Notes: generated by a model not told the origin, from the sequence alone. A stretch of DNA of 64,000 nt from an uncultured Tropicimonas sp. (GCA_947497945.1 CANMIP010000022.1:48297-112296); one strand, 5' to 3'. Numbered from the stretch's first letter, positions 17,481-27,035 are shown. Numbers and translations: made by a program.

Positions 17481-18435
17481 TGGCGAATTGCGTGCCCCCG
17501 CCCTGGCTGGGCTTGGACCAGTCGCGCTTCACGCCGAGCCGCAGCAGGATCGGCGCTGCGACGAAGATCGAGGAATAGGTGCCGACCACCACGCCCCAGA
17601 TCATCGCGAAGACGAAGCCGCGGATCACGTCCCCGCCCAGCACATAGAGCGAGATCAGCGCGATCAGCGTGGTGACCGAGGTCATGACCGTCCGGCTCAG
17701 CGTCTCGTTGATCGACAGGTTGAGAACTTCCTTCAGGTCGATCTTCTTGTAGCGGCGCAGGTTCTCGCGCACCCGGTCGAAGACGACCACGGTGTCGTTG
17801 AGCGAATAGCCGACAATCGTCAGCAGCGCCGCGATGATGGTCAGGTCAAAGCGGATCTGCAGCAGGCAGAAGATACCGATGGTCAGCGTCACGTCATGCA
17901 CAAGTGCCGCCACGGCGCCGAGCGAGAACTGCCATTCGAACCGCAGCCAGATATAGAAGAGCACCGCGCCGATGGCGAGGATGACCGCCTCGATCGCCGT
18001 CCAGACCAGCTCGCCCGAGACCTTCGGTCCGACCGATTCGATGGAGGGAAATTCGATTTCAGGATCAACCGCTTGCAGCGCGGTCTTGATGCTCTCGATC
18101 ATCTCCGGCGTGATCGATTCATGGCCTTCCTGCTGCTGGATCCGGATCTGCGCGACATGCTCGTCCTCGTCGAAGCTCGCATCGAAGACCTGTGTGATCG
18201 TCACATCCCCGAGATCGAGCGGCGCGATGGCGCCACGGTAGGACGCCACATCGACCGCCTGGCTGCTCTCGGTCCGGATCGTCGTGCCACCGAGAAAGTC
18301 GATGCCGAAATTCAGCCCGACCGAGAAGAACAGGACAATCGAGACCAGCATCGCCAGCGCCGAGGCGCCGAAGGTCAGATGCCAGCGCTTGAAGAAATCC
18401 CACTTGGTATCCTGGGGAACCAGTTTCAGACGCAT
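17467..18435 (-). CDS. secF: Protein translocase subunit SecF
   Basis: 322 residues. N-terminal membrane helix, periplasmic P1-type domain, then five helices. Motifs: GIDFLGGTTIR in the first half, and YSLNDTVVVFDRVREN in the conserved RND D4-like region, with ETLSRTVMTS following. SecF with SecD uses the proton-motive force to pull proteins across the inner membrane. It starts one base after the secD stop. Confidence 0.98.
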   Translation of the reverse strand: MRLKLVPQDTKWDFFKRWHLTFGASALAMLVSIVLFFSVGLNFGIDFLGGTTIRTESSQAVDVASYRGAIAPLDLGDVTITQVFDASFDEDEHVAQIRIQQQEGHESITPEMIESIKTALQAVDPEIEFPSIESVGPKVSGELVWTAIEAVILAIGAVLFYIWLRFEWQFSLGAVAALVHDVTLTIGIFCLLQIRFDLTIIAALLTIVGYSLNDTVVVFDRVRENLRRYKKIDLKEVLNLSINETLSRTVMTSVTTLIALISLYVLGGDVIRGFVFAMIWGVVVGTYSSIFVAAPILLRLGVKRDWSKPSQGGGTQFANVDA

Positions 18436-18436
18436 C

Positions 18437-20098
18437 TCAGACCTCGATTGTTTTCGGCCGGCGGCGTTCGAACCACATCACGATCAGCAGCCGCGTGATG
18501 AAGATCGCGGTGAAGACGGATGTGAGAATGCCCAAGCCCAAGGTGATGGCGAAGCCGCGCACCGGGCCGGAGCCGAGCGCGTAGAGGATCGCAGCGGTGA
18601 TGAAGGTGGTGACATTGGCGTCGAGAATCGCCGAGAGCGCCTTCTCGTAGCCAAGTTCGATGGCCCGGGACGGGCCCCGCGCCGTCTTCAGTTCCTCGCG
18701 GATACGCTCGAAGACGAGAACATTGGCATCCACCGCCATGCCGACCGTCAGCACGATGCCGGCGATGCCGGGCAGGGTCAGCGTCGCGCCGATGATCGAG
18801 AGCAGGCCGAAGATCAGGCCGACATTGATGATCAGCGCGATATTGGCAAACAGCCCGAAGAGACCGTAGCTCAACCCCATGAAGGCCAGAACGGCGACAA
18901 AGGCGACGATCGTGGCGATCCGTCCCGCTTCGATACTGTCCGCACCGAGCTCCGGCCCGATGGTCCGTTCCTGCAGGAAGGTCATCTCGGCCGGCAACGC
19001 ACCCGCGCGCAGCAGCACGGCGAGGTTGGTCGATTCCTCGATGGTGAAATTGCCGGTGATGATGCCGGAGCCGCCGGGGATATGGTCCTGGATGGTCGGC
19101 GCCGAGATCACCTCGTTGTCGAGCACGATGGCGAAGGGCGAGCCGATATTGTCCCGCGTATAGTCGCCGAACTTGCGCGCGCCGGTCGGGTTGAACCGGA
19201 ACGAGACCGCCGGGCGGCCGTTCTGGTCGAAGCTCGGCTGCGCGTCGGTCAGCTCGTCGCCAGTGACGACGGCCGATTCCTCGAGGATGTAATAGGTACC
19301 CTCTTCGTCCATCGACGGCACGACAGTGTTGCGCGCGCCGGCATTGGCCTCCGGATCCGAGGTGCGGGAAACGACCGGCTGGAAGGTCAGCTTGGCGGTC
19401 TGTCCGATCAGGTCCTTGAGCTCCTGCGCCGAGCCGATGCCGGGCACCTGGATGATGATCCGGGTCTCGCCCTGGCGCTGGATCGAGGGTTCGCGCGTGC
19501 CGGCCTCGTCGACACGGCGGCGCACGATCTCCAGCGATTGCTTGACCGTGCGGTCATCAGTAGCGATCTTCTCGTGCTCGGAAAGCTGGACGACCAGCGT
19601 GTCGCCGCTGCCCGAAACCTCGATATCGTTGGATCCGACACCGGTCAGGCTGAGAATGGGCCGCGACAGGTTGCCGACAACCTCGATGGCCTTCTGCATC
19701 CCCTCCGGATTGGCGATCTTCACATGAAGCTCGCCATCGGGCCCGTCGACACGGCGAATGGAGCCGACCGTGTCGCGCTCCTCGCGCAGGGCGTCGCGAA
19801 CCTCCGGCCAGTAGCCGTTCATCCGTTCAGAATAGACATCTTCCACCTGCACATCCGCCAGCAGATAGGCGCCTCCGCGCAGGTCGAGCCCGAGATTGAC
19901 CAGCCCAGAAGGCATCCAGGACGGCCAGTTGGCGACGGCCTCCTCGCGCTCCGGTGTGGCCCCCGCGGCCTCGATCTGCTTGAGAGCGTCATTATGGCTC
20001 TCAACGCGCGGGTAAAACAGGTTTGGCACGGCCATGAAAAGGACCAGTACCGTCACGCCCCAGATAAGGACGCGTTTCCAGGTGGGTATCTGCAACAT
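18437..20098 (-). CDS. secD: Protein translocase subunit SecD
   Basis: 553 residues. N-terminal helix, the LGLDLRGGAYLL motif, a large periplasmic domain, then the membrane domain with GMAVDANVLVFERIREEL and a late DANVTTFITA. Length fits the family. In the run yajC-secD-secF in the same direction; the gap to yajC is 34 bases. Confidence 0.98.
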   Translation of the reverse strand: MLQIPTWKRVLIWGVTVLVLFMAVPNLFYPRVESHNDALKQIEAAGATPEREEAVANWPSWMPSGLVNLGLDLRGGAYLLADVQVEDVYSERMNGYWPEVRDALREERDTVGSIRRVDGPDGELHVKIANPEGMQKAIEVVGNLSRPILSLTGVGSNDIEVSGSGDTLVVQLSEHEKIATDDRTVKQSLEIVRRRVDEAGTREPSIQRQGETRIIIQVPGIGSAQELKDLIGQTAKLTFQPVVSRTSDPEANAGARNTVVPSMDEEGTYYILEESAVVTGDELTDAQPSFDQNGRPAVSFRFNPTGARKFGDYTRDNIGSPFAIVLDNEVISAPTIQDHIPGGSGIITGNFTIEESTNLAVLLRAGALPAEMTFLQERTIGPELGADSIEAGRIATIVAFVAVLAFMGLSYGLFGLFANIALIINVGLIFGLLSIIGATLTLPGIAGIVLTVGMAVDANVLVFERIREELKTARGPSRAIELGYEKALSAILDANVTTFITAAILYALGSGPVRGFAITLGLGILTSVFTAIFITRLLIVMWFERRRPKTIEV

Positions 20099-20132
20099 CG
20101 CAGCGACGCCCCTTCAGCTGTGGGAACGGGCC

Positions 20133-20459
20133 TCAGCCCTCGGAAGCAGGCTCGGTCTTGGAGAGCACCTGGGCGACGGTCGAACGCACGATGCGTACCT
20201 TGGTGCCCTCGGCGATCTCGATCTCCAGCTCATTGTCTTCCTTGACCTTGGAGACCTTGGCGATGATGCCACCCTGGGTCACGATCTGGTCGCCGCGGCG
20301 CAGCTCGGTGACCATTTTCTGGTGCTCTTTCATCTTCTTCTGCTGCGGACGGATCAGCAGCATGTACATGATGACGAAAATCAGGATCAGCGGCACGAAC
20401 TGCATGATCGGATTGCCACCGGCGCCGGCGGCCTGGGCATAGGCTGGCGTTGCGAACAT
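20133..20459 (-). CDS. yajC: Preprotein translocase subunit YajC
   Basis: 108 residues with a short Ala/Gly-rich N terminus (MFATPAYAQAAGAGG), one membrane helix (about 17-38) and the conserved MLLIRPQQKKMKEHQ and GDQIVTQGGIIAKV blocks. It associates with SecDF and is the first gene of the yajC-secD-secF operon. Confidence 0.96.
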   Translation of the reverse strand: MFATPAYAQAAGAGGNPIMQFVPLILIFVIMYMLLIRPQQKKMKEHQKMVTELRRGDQIVTQGGIIAKVSKVKEDNELEIEIAEGTKVRIVRSTVAQVLSKTEPASEG

Positions 20460-20590
20460 TCGGAATACCCCTCGAGTCGGTCAGGGCCTTCGCGGCCCCG
20501 AGATTTGCGCGGAACCTATGTGCGCGGGCCGGCAATGACAAGGCGAAGACGCGCAGAAGACCGCCACGCACTGCTGGCAGAGCCGTGCCC

Positions 20591-20917
20591 CTAGCCGAGC
20601 CACTGTGCCTGCGTTGCCTTGTCCCAGCCAAGCGTGCGCTCGGCGCCCTCTTGCAGGACAGGGCGTTTCATCAGCGTCGGGTGTTGCGCCAGCAGGGCAT
20701 CCGGGGCGGCGGCACGGGCTTCCTCCGAGAGCTCGCGCCAGCTGGTGGACCGCTTGTTGATCAGCGCCTCGCCGAAGCTGTCGAGGAAGGCGGCGCGCTC
20801 GGCGTCCGAGAGCGGCGCGGCCCGGACATCGCGGAACTCCACCGTCTTTCCGGCCGCTTCCAGCGCCTTGCGGGCCTTGCGGCAGGTGTCACAGGTGGGA
20901 ATGCCGAAAAGGATCAT
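20591..20917 (-). CDS. ArsC/Spx-family thioredoxin-fold protein
   Basis: 108 residues from the ATG at 20917. The N-terminal FGIPTCDTCRKARKALE has the CxxC arrangement of the ArsC/Spx/YffB group, and the middle EALINKRSTSWREL plus late HPTLMKRPVL are characteristic. Proteins of this type are often annotated as arsenate reductase, but the YffB branch has no proven arsenate activity and may act on glutathionylated substrates. No arsenic resistance genes adjoin it. Confidence 0.85.
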   Translation of the reverse strand: MILFGIPTCDTCRKARKALEAAGKTVEFRDVRAAPLSDAERAAFLDSFGEALINKRSTSWRELSEEARAAAPDALLAQHPTLMKRPVLQEGAERTLGWDKATQAQWLG

Positions 20918-21185
20918 GGCGGTCTCCGTTTGCACTTCGTTTGGCAATGGATTGGCATGGGCAGTGCAGCGCAGCAAGTCCTTGCACGGCGTGAGGATCG
21001 GCCGGGAGGCCGTTCGCTGCTCTTGTGCAGAAGAGCAACCACGGCCGTGCCCCGAATGCCCCGCCTTGCGTCCATCGAGTCGCATCGCCGGCAAGAACAT
21101 GACTGAATTTCATCGAAGCTGGCGACGGGGACCGCCCCGATCCAGCCCGGGAACAGGTCGCTCCCGTCTGCCGCCCCGCAAGCGC

Positions 21186-21518
21186 TCAGATCCCGCGGGT
21201 GCAATCGGCGCAGCGGGCAATCGCGGGATCCGCCGCCAGGCGCCCCGGAACGATCTCCTCGCCGCAATCGGTACAGTAGCCGTATTCGCCCTCTGCCAGC
21301 CGCGCCAGCGCCGCTTTCAGCCGCAACCGTTCGCCCGCTCTCCGGCGCAGCTGGGCCTGCGCCATCGCCTGGTGCTGCATCGCGTCCATCCGCGACAGCC
21401 GCCCGGTGGCGCTCTGGTCAAGCTCGACAACCGCGCGCGCCTCGGCGCCGGCCGCATCCTCACGGTCCAGCGCTTCGAGACGCTGCCGCAACGTCGCGCG
21501 GATTTCCTCTTCTGTCAT
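21186..21518 (-). CDS. DksA/TraR-type zinc-finger protein
   Basis: 110 residues: a predicted coiled coil from about 1 to 70, then the C4 finger CTDCGEEI...CADC. It is shorter than canonical DksA (about 140-150) and lacks the longer N-terminal part. DksA-family proteins enter the RNA polymerase secondary channel and work with ppGpp. The coiled-coil tip that carries the two acidic residues was not assigned with certainty. The C4 rather than partly degenerate finger suggests zinc is bound. Confidence 0.85.
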   Translation of the reverse strand: MTEEEIRATLRQRLEALDREDAAGAEARAVVELDQSATGRLSRMDAMQHQAMAQAQLRRRAGERLRLKAALARLAEGEYGYCTDCGEEIVPGRLAADPAIARCADCTRGI

Positions 21519-21762
21519 GCCCCCTTGGTGCCAGAGCGCCGGCGCCGGATCAAGCGGAGCGAACGGTGCAACGGCCAGGGACGCAACACCACCGCGCCAT
21601 GTGCCATTTTCTCCCGGCAGCGGGGCGCGGCGAGATGCAGCTGGCTCCTGACCGTGCCGCGTCCCGTCCTGCGCTCCCCCCCAACCTCTGCCAACCGCCC
21701 TTGCGGGCGCGCCCGACCGGCCCTAGTTTCGGAAGCGAGACATGTCAGACAGGAATTTGCCC

Positions 21763-22005
21763 ATGGCCATCGAGGCCCAGGAAATCGAGACCCTCCTCCG
21801 CGCGGCCTTCCCGGACGCAACCATCATCGTCACCGATATGGCCGGCGATGGCGCCCATTTCGCCGCTGAAGTGATCGACGAGAGCTTCCGAGGTCAGAAT
21901 CGCGTGCAACAGCAGCGTTCGGTCTATGCCGCGCTGAAAGGCAAGATGGACGGCTCGGCTGCCGACCTTCATGCGCTGGCGCTGACCACCAAGGCGCCGG
22001 ACTAG
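21763..22005 (+). CDS. BolA/IbaG-family protein
   Basis: 80 residues from ATG 21763 (MAIEAQEIETLLRAAFPDA), preceded by AGGA. An ATG seven codons earlier (21742) is also in frame but the family starts at MAIEAQ. The helix-turn-helix-like class II KH fold is supported by DMAGDGAHFAAEVI and RVQQQRSVYAALKGKM. The conserved histidine of the [2Fe-2S]-bridging site is the H of GAHF. BolA proteins form Fe-S complexes with CGFS glutaredoxins; such a gene follows 220 bases downstream. Confidence 0.93.
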   Translation: MAIEAQEIETLLRAAFPDATIIVTDMAGDGAHFAAEVIDESFRGQNRVQQQRSVYAALKGKMDGSAADLHALALTTKAPD

Positions 22006-22015
22006 CGGGGCTGTC

Positions 22016-22213
22016 GTGACCAGCTGGCTTCCCTGGCTGTTCGGCGCAATGGCCGCAATTGTCATTGCCGCGGCGGCCGGCGAAGCCTATCTGAAGCGAA
22101 AGATCCGCCGTCCGCTTTCGAAGATGCGGCCCCAGGACAGGGAAACCGGCGGCGAACTGGGCCTTGAGGCCCGGCGAGCCCCAAATGAACAGGGCGCCCC
22201 CGGCGCCAAATAA
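22016..22213 (+). CDS. Small single-pass membrane protein between bolA and grx
   Basis: 65 residues from a GTG at 22016, 10 bases after the bolA stop. One membrane helix (WLPWLFGAMAAIVIAAAAG), then a basic segment (LKRKIRRPLSKMR) and a polar tail. The end is 11 bases before grxD, so it lies in the same transcription unit. I recognise no family; a role with BolA/Grx is only suggested by position. Confidence 0.65.
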   Translation: MTSWLPWLFGAMAAIVIAAAAGEAYLKRKIRRPLSKMRPQDRETGGELGLEARRAPNEQGAPGAK

Positions 22214-22224
22214 GGAAACGAAAG

Positions 22225-22587
22225 ATGAGCGACGCGAAAACCCGCATCGACGACACAGTGAAGGCCAATGATGTTGTGCTCTACATGAAGGGCACGAAGA
22301 TGGCGCCGCAATGCGGCTTCTCTCAGCGTGTGGCCGGCGTTCTGAACTACATGCAGGTCGATTTCACCGATGTGAACGTGCTGGCCGATGAAGAGATCCG
22401 CCAGGGCATCAAGGATTATTCCGACTGGCCGACCATCCCGCAGCTCTACGTGAAGGGCGAGTTCGTCGGCGGCTGCGATATCATCACCGAGATGACCCTC
22501 TCGGGCGAGCTGGACGCGCTCTTCGCGGAAAGCGGCGTCACCTTCGACAAGGATGCCGCCGACAAGATCCGCGAAGCGAACGGCTGA
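22225..22587 (+). CDS. grxD: Monothiol CGFS glutaredoxin (Grx4/GrxD type)
   Basis: 120 residues. The Fe-S-coordinating cysteine is in PQCGFSQRV, preceded by the LYMKGTK strand that gives the conserved lysine. The WPTIPQLYVKGEFVGGCDII block carries the cis-proline and the glutathione-binding GGCD. Grx4-type proteins carry [2Fe-2S] clusters and pair with BolA in iron trafficking and sensing. A good ribosome site (AAGGAAACG) precedes the ATG and a terminator follows the stop. Confidence 0.96.
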   Translation: MSDAKTRIDDTVKANDVVLYMKGTKMAPQCGFSQRVAGVLNYMQVDFTDVNVLADEEIRQGIKDYSDWPTIPQLYVKGEFVGGCDIITEMTLSGELDALFAESGVTFDKDAADKIREANG

Positions 22588-22615
22588 TCCACAGGGACGG
22601 CTGACCGATCGCAAG

Positions 22616-22644
22616 GGCGCAGCTCGCGGGCTGCGCCTTTTTTT
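22616..22644 (+). terminator. Rho-independent terminator after grxD
   Basis: Stem GGCGCAGC (22616-22623) / GCTGCGCC (22630-22637), six-base loop, then seven Ts. Confidence 0.92.
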
Positions 22645-22804
22645 CTGTCAAGGCCCCGGCGGTCGCGCCGCATCGGCAGGCCGCGTGGCGCAAATACTTC
22701 GGCCCACCTGCTCAGGGGCAGCCCGGGCCGATGGGTGCAGCGTCATTTTCCTGCCGTCTTGTTTCAGCAGGCTCGGCCCATTCATTCACAGCTCCCACGG
22801 CCTG

Positions 22805-22882
22805 ATGTTCCGAAACCTGATCTTTCTGACCGTTCTTGTCGCCGCCTGCCCTGCTGTCGCGGAAACCATTCCCCCGCCATGA
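22805..22882 (+). pseudogene. Orphan signal-peptide ORF, probable remnant of a secreted protein
   Basis: Twenty-five codons: MFRNLIFLTVLVAACPAVAE, a textbook signal peptide with an AVA cleavage site, then TIPPP and TGA. The stop overlaps the ATG of the next ORF as ATGA. A signal peptide with no mature part suggests the rest was lost by frameshift or deletion. It could also be a real tiny peptide. Confidence 0.4.
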
Positions 22883-23262
22883 CCAAGGATTACAGCGCCT
22901 TGGCAAGCACCGGTCAAAGCTCGCAGATTGGCCTGGTCCGAAACGGAAACTCCGCCGATAACAGGCTGGGCGGCACACATCTCAAGGACGTGTTCTTCGG
23001 CGCCGAGGGAAACGACGTTCTCGCCGGCTATGCCGCCTTCGACACCTACATTTTCGAGCCAGGCGACGGCGCCGACATCATTGTCGACCTCAGCCCGTAC
23101 GGCAACGGGATCACGTTCCGCGAGGCGCCGGAGACCGCTGTCCGCAGTGTCGAACTGCCCGGCTTTGACGGAGAGACGGATCGCGTGCTCTCCTATGGCG
23201 AGAACGACGCGATCCGAATTGTCGGCTGGTCGAGATTGTCCGAAGAGACGAAATCTGCCTAA
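22879..23262 (+). CDS. Short RTX-like (haemolysin-type calcium-binding) protein, possibly a fragment
   Basis: 127 residues. The only recognisable part is one and a half RTX turns, NRLGGTHLKDVFFGAEGNDVL, followed by AGYAAFDTYIFEPGDGADIIVD, a layout typical of the end of an RTX block in large secreted proteins. There is no long repeat array, no N-terminal signal and no type I secretion gene beside it. It begins by overlapping the orphan signal-peptide ORF. I think it is a remnant, though a small calcium-binding protein is possible. Confidence 0.55.
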   Translation: MTKDYSALASTGQSSQIGLVRNGNSADNRLGGTHLKDVFFGAEGNDVLAGYAAFDTYIFEPGDGADIIVDLSPYGNGITFREAPETAVRSVELPGFDGETDRVLSYGENDAIRIVGWSRLSEETKSA

Positions 23263-23325
23263 ACGATCCGCTATTTCGCGCCGCAGCACCCGGAGCCTGT
23301 TCCAGAACGGCCAGGCCCTCTCGCG

Positions 23326-23433
23326 ATGCTGCTGAGCGATCCGAGAGCGCTGCTCATGATCGCCCTCATGCTCGGCGTCGGGGTGTATCCGATGGTGCGC
23401 CTGCTGCTCGATAGACGCAGGCCGCAGTCCTAG
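23326..23433 (+). CDS. Possible 35-residue membrane peptide
   Basis: ATG at 23326 gives 35 residues with one strong membrane helix (LLMIALMLGVGVYPMVRLLL) and a basic tail RRRPQS. No clear ribosome site. It lies 60 bases after the RTX-like fragment. It may be the tail of a decayed larger gene. Confidence 0.3.
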   Translation: MLLSDPRALLMIALMLGVGVYPMVRLLLDRRRPQS

Positions 23434-23810
23434 AAACGCGGTCCCGAACCCGTCCGAATTTGCGCGCCCCGATCGTAGACAGACCGGTCAACAAGCCGCA
23501 GAAAGCCCTCCTCTCCACCCGATCGAAATCCGTCTGGTGAACATAAACGGCCAGATCGACCGACCAGTGACGACGCCATAAATGCCGTGAGGCCTTGCGC
23601 AAACCGCTCATCCAGAAAAAAAGGCGCCCGAAGGCGGACCTGCCCTCAACCGCCGTTCAGCTGGATTATCCCTGGCAACCACCGGCGCACCACGCCCGTT
23701 CCGCGCCTACCTCCCCGCCGTTTCACGCGCGCGCAGCGCGCGCCACGCCCGACGGGAGGCGTGCATCTTTGATGCACAGCCGACGGGAGGGACGCACCCT
23801 CCCCGCCAGC
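23434..23810. other. Non-coding stretch downstream of zapA
   Basis: No supported gene. It contains the dispersed repeat copy at 23724-23777 and a further CGACGGGAGGGACGC motif just after. It separates the RTX remnants from the end of zapA (minus strand). Confidence 0.5.
23724..23777 (+). repeat. Dispersed palindromic repeat, copy A
   Basis: Composed of a GC-only palindrome (CGCGCGCAGCGCGCG), the core CCACGCCCGACGGGAGG, and a small perfect hairpin GTGCATC-TTT-GATGCAC at 23761-23777. A second copy with about 90% identity lies in the opposite orientation at 37137-37190. Confidence 0.8.
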
Positions 23811-24206
23811 TCAGCCGGCCGCCTTCTCTTCCGCCTGCGCGGCCAGGGCCTCGGCTTGGGCTGCAAGCTCGGCCAGGGTCTCCTTGACCTCGCGCGGGAT
23901 CACCGCCACCTCGACCCGCTCGGGCGCGGGCGCGGGCATCGCCTCCATCTCCTCGATCAGCCGCTCCTGGCGGGCCAGCTTCTCCTCTGCCGTCGCCGCT
24001 TTCTGCTCATAGGCCGCTGTCCTGTCCGCCAGCATCAGCCCCGCCATCAGCAGCATCCGCGATTCCGGCATTCGCCCGATCTGGCTCACCAGCCCGCGCG
24101 CCTCGCGGTCGAGCATCGCCGCCGCATCGCGCAGATATTGCTCTTCGCCTTCCTGGCAGGCGACGGAAAACTCCTTGCCGCCGATCTCGATCTTGACTTC
24201 AGGCAT
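23811..24206 (-). CDS. zapA: Cell division protein ZapA
   Basis: 131 residues. The N-terminal globular part ([20 protein letters not shown] and [15 protein letters not shown]) and the [11 protein letters not shown] helix are typical of ZapA; a longer C-terminal coiled coil follows, as in alphaproteobacteria. ZapA crosslinks FtsZ filaments at mid-cell. It overlaps the upstream coiled-coil gene by 8 bases. Confidence 0.92.
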   Translation of the reverse strand: MPEVKIEIGGKEFSVACQEGEEQYLRDAAAMLDREARGLVSQIGRMPESRMLLMAGLMLADRTAAYEQKAATAEEKLARQERLIEEMEAMPAPAPERVEVAVIPREVKETLAELAAQAEALAAQAEEKAAG

Positions 24207-24654
24207 CGGCTTGCTCCTGCACCAGCGGCTCCAGCGCCGCGATCAGACCATCCAGCTCCGCGCGGTCGGCCCCGCGGAGCTCCGCCTGGGCCTCAAGCTC
24301 GGCTTCGAGCTCGGCAATCCGCTCTTGCTGGCGTTCCTTCATCGACTTCAGCGAGCCGACGCGCTCCCGCAGCTGTGCGCTCGCCGTGGTCTCGGTCTCC
24401 AGCGCCTTCTGCAGCCGCAGCACCTCCGCCTCGGCGGCCTCGGCCCGCGCGACCGACGCCTGCGCCTCGGCTCCGGCAGCCTCCGCCCGCTCCGCCGACG
24501 CCCGTGCCTCGGCTCCAGCCATCTCGGCCGCAGCGCGCGCCTGCGCCAGTTCCTCGGCGGAAACACCGCCCCCGGTCCCGATTGTCTCGACGGCTTGCCC
24601 GATGCGTGCCATGGCGGCGGCGATCCGGCCCTCAAGCTCGGAAATATCGCTCAT
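24199..24654 (-). CDS. Alanine-rich coiled-coil protein upstream of zapA
   Basis: 151 residues, almost wholly heptad-patterned and rich in A and E (about 40-140). No signal peptide or membrane segment. The stop overlaps the zapA start, so the two are translationally coupled. The coupling suggests a divisome-related partner of ZapA, but there is no recognised family and low-complexity coiled coils evolve fast. Confidence 0.8.
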   Translation of the reverse strand: MSDISELEGRIAAAMARIGQAVETIGTGGGVSAEELAQARAAAEMAGAEARASAERAEAAGAEAQASVARAEAAEAEVLRLQKALETETTASAQLRERVGSLKSMKERQQERIAELEAELEAQAELRGADRAELDGLIAALEPLVQEQADA

Positions 24655-24990
24655 CCTGCCCTCCTCGTTCGACTGCTCTACACCAAAATCAAACCCCGCC
24701 GGACAGCCTGTCCCGGCCTTCGAGTGACCGAATCACCCTTCCAACGGTTGCAGACAAGTTTACGCAACTGTCCAAGAAAATGCGCCCCCTATTGTGCTCA
24801 GTCACTTACGCGTCTTTCTTCATGTTTTCAGGGAAAACCTCGCACGCACCAATCTCAATATCACAATCACTCTGTGACGTTTGGGCCGCTTGACCCCTGC
24901 GCGCCCCCTGATACACCGCGTTGGACGCCAGAATTCGACGGTCAGGGCCCCAAAACCCGCCCAAAGCCGCAACATCGAAAGGACCAAGTC
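24655..24990. promoter_or_regulatory. Divergent promoter region between the zapA pair and tkt
   Basis: 336 bases, clearly lower in GC near 24760-24870. It must hold the start signals for both directions. No specific operator was recognised. Confidence 0.45.
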
Positions 24991-27006
24991 TTGGACATTG
25001 CAGCCCTCAGAGAGGCCAATCCCGATCATTGGCAGAAAGCCTGCGCCATCCGTGCGCTGACCCTCGACGCGGTCGCCGCGGCGAATTCCGGCCATTCCGG
25101 CATGCCGATGGGCATGGCCGACATCGCCACCGTCCTCTTCGAGAAGCATCTCAAGTTCGACGCCTCGACCCCCGAATGGCCCGACCGCGACCGTTTCGTG
25201 CTCTCCGGCGGCCATGGCTCGATGCTGCTCTACTCCCTGCTCTACCTCACCGGTTCGCCGGACATGACCCACGAGCAGATCGTCAATTTCCGCCAGATGG
25301 GCTCGCTGACCCCCGGCCATCCCGAATATGGCCATACGCGCGGCGTCGAAACCACGACCGGCCCGCTCGGCCAGGGCATCGCCAACGCGGTCGGCATGGC
25401 CATCGCCGAAGAGCACCTGCGCGCGGTCTGGGGCAAGGCGGTCTATGACCACCACACCTATTGCTTCGCCGGCGACGGCTGCCTGATGGAAGGCATCAGC
25501 CATGAAGCCATCGCGCTGGCAGGCAAGCAGAAACTCGGCAAGCTGATCCTCTTCTGGGACGACAACGGCATCACCATCGACGGCAAGGTCGAGATCGCCG
25601 ACATCACCGACCAGAAAAAGCGCTTCACCGCCGCCGGCTGGCAGGTGCTGGAATGCGACGGCCACGACCCCGTTGCCATCGACGCCGCCATTGTAAAGGC
25701 CAAGACCTCGCGCAAGCCGTCGATGATCGCCTGCAAGACGCATATCGCGCTCGGCTCCTCTGCGCAGGACACGCCCAAGGGCCACGGCGCGCTGACCGAT
25801 CCGCAGCTCGTTGCCGACACCAAGGCCGCCTATGGCTGGCCCCATGGCGCGTTCGAGGTGCCGCAGGACATCAAGACGGCCTGGGAAGGCATCGGCGCCC
25901 GCGGCCAGTCGGAACGTCTGGACTGGGAAACCCGCCTCGCCAGCCTGTCCGACAGCCGTCGCGAACGCTTCTTCCGCGAGCTGTCCGGCGAGCTGCCCGA
26001 CAAGCTCACCCGGCAGATGAAGTCCTACCGAAAGAGCCTCGTCGAGGACGCCCCCAAAGTCGCCACCCGCAAGGCCTCCGAGATGGCGCTCAACGTCATC
26101 AACAAGGTGCTGCCGGAGACGATCGGCGGCTCGGCGGACCTGACCGGCTCGAACAACACCAAATCGGCCGATATGACGGTGTTCGACCCCTCCAACCGTC
26201 GCGGGCGTTTCATCCATTACGGTATCCGCGAGCATGGCATGGCGGCAGCGATGAACGGCATGGCGCTGCATGGCGGCGTGCGCCCCTATAGCGGCACCTT
26301 CATGTGCTTCACCGACTATGCCCGGCCCTCGATGCGCCTCTCCGCGCTGATGCGCCTGCCGGTGATCTACGTCATGACGCATGATTCCATCGGCCTTGGC
26401 GAGGACGGCCCGACCCACCAGCCGGTCGAACATCTCGCCATTTCGCGCGCCACGCCGAACACGATGGTCTTCCGCCCGGCGGATGCTGTCGAGACCGCAG
26501 AGGCCTGGGAACTGGCTCTGGCGCAGAAGGAAACGCCTTCGGTGCTGGCGCTTTCGCGTCAGAACCTTCCCTGCCTGCGTGAGAAGCACAAGGCAGAGAA
26601 CCAGTCGGCCAAGGGCGCTTATGTGCTCGCAGAGGCTGAAGGCAAGCGCCAGGCGATCCTGATCGCCACCGGCTCGGAGGTCGAGGTCGCCCTGGCCGCG
26701 CGGGAGCTGCTGCAGGCCGAAGGCATCGGCACCCGCGTCGTCTCCATGCCCTGCATGGAGCTCTTCGCCCAGGCAGATCCGGAATACCGTTCCAAGATCC
26801 TGCCGGGCGGCGCCGTGCGGGTCGGGCTCGAGGCCGGTGTCCGGCAGGGCTGGGACCGCTGGCTGCTCGGTGCGGGCGGCAAGGAAGAGAAGGCCGATTT
26901 CGTCGGCATGTCCGATTTCGGTGCCTCCGCACCGGCGGAAGAGCTCTTCGAGAAGTTCGGCATCACCGCCGAGGCGACCGCCGCCAAGGTCCGCGCCCTG
27001 CTCTGA
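24991..27006 (+). CDS. tkt: Transketolase
   Basis: 671 residues from TTG at 24991, with AAAGGA seven bases upstream and no plausible ATG nearby. N-terminal pyrophosphate domain: [27 protein letters not shown], then the thiamine-diphosphate motif [10 protein letters not shown]...[13 protein letters not shown]. The PYR domain has [19 protein letters not shown] and the catalytic glutamate region; the C-terminal domain has [10 protein letters not shown]. Length fits the family. It interconverts sugar phosphates in the pentose phosphate and Calvin cycles. No cbb genes lie near, so a housekeeping role is likelier. Confidence 0.97.
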   Translation: MDIAALREANPDHWQKACAIRALTLDAVAAANSGHSGMPMGMADIATVLFEKHLKFDASTPEWPDRDRFVLSGGHGSMLLYSLLYLTGSPDMTHEQIVNFRQMGSLTPGHPEYGHTRGVETTTGPLGQGIANAVGMAIAEEHLRAVWGKAVYDHHTYCFAGDGCLMEGISHEAIALAGKQKLGKLILFWDDNGITIDGKVEIADITDQKKRFTAAGWQVLECDGHDPVAIDAAIVKAKTSRKPSMIACKTHIALGSSAQDTPKGHGALTDPQLVADTKAAYGWPHGAFEVPQDIKTAWEGIGARGQSERLDWETRLASLSDSRRERFFRELSGELPDKLTRQMKSYRKSLVEDAPKVATRKASEMALNVINKVLPETIGGSADLTGSNNTKSADMTVFDPSNRRGRFIHYGIREHGMAAAMNGMALHGGVRPYSGTFMCFTDYARPSMRLSALMRLPVIYVMTHDSIGLGEDGPTHQPVEHLAISRATPNTMVFRPADAVETAEAWELALAQKETPSVLALSRQNLPCLREKHKAENQSAKGAYVLAEAEGKRQAILIATGSEVEVALAARELLQAEGIGTRVVSMPCMELFAQADPEYRSKILPGGAVRVGLEAGVRQGWDRWLLGAGGKEEKADFVGMSDFGASAPAEELFEKFGITAEATAAKVRALL

Positions 27007-27035
27007 ACCGGCACGGCGTCTGAACGAACAGCGTG

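Noticed and set aside
20591..20917. Arsenate reductase
   Set aside because: The fold is right but there are no other arsenic genes and the YffB-type branch is not shown to reduce arsenate; kept as ArsC/Spx-family only.
24820..26589. A 589-codon minus frame opposite tkt
   Set aside because: Transketolase motifs are unambiguous on the plus strand.
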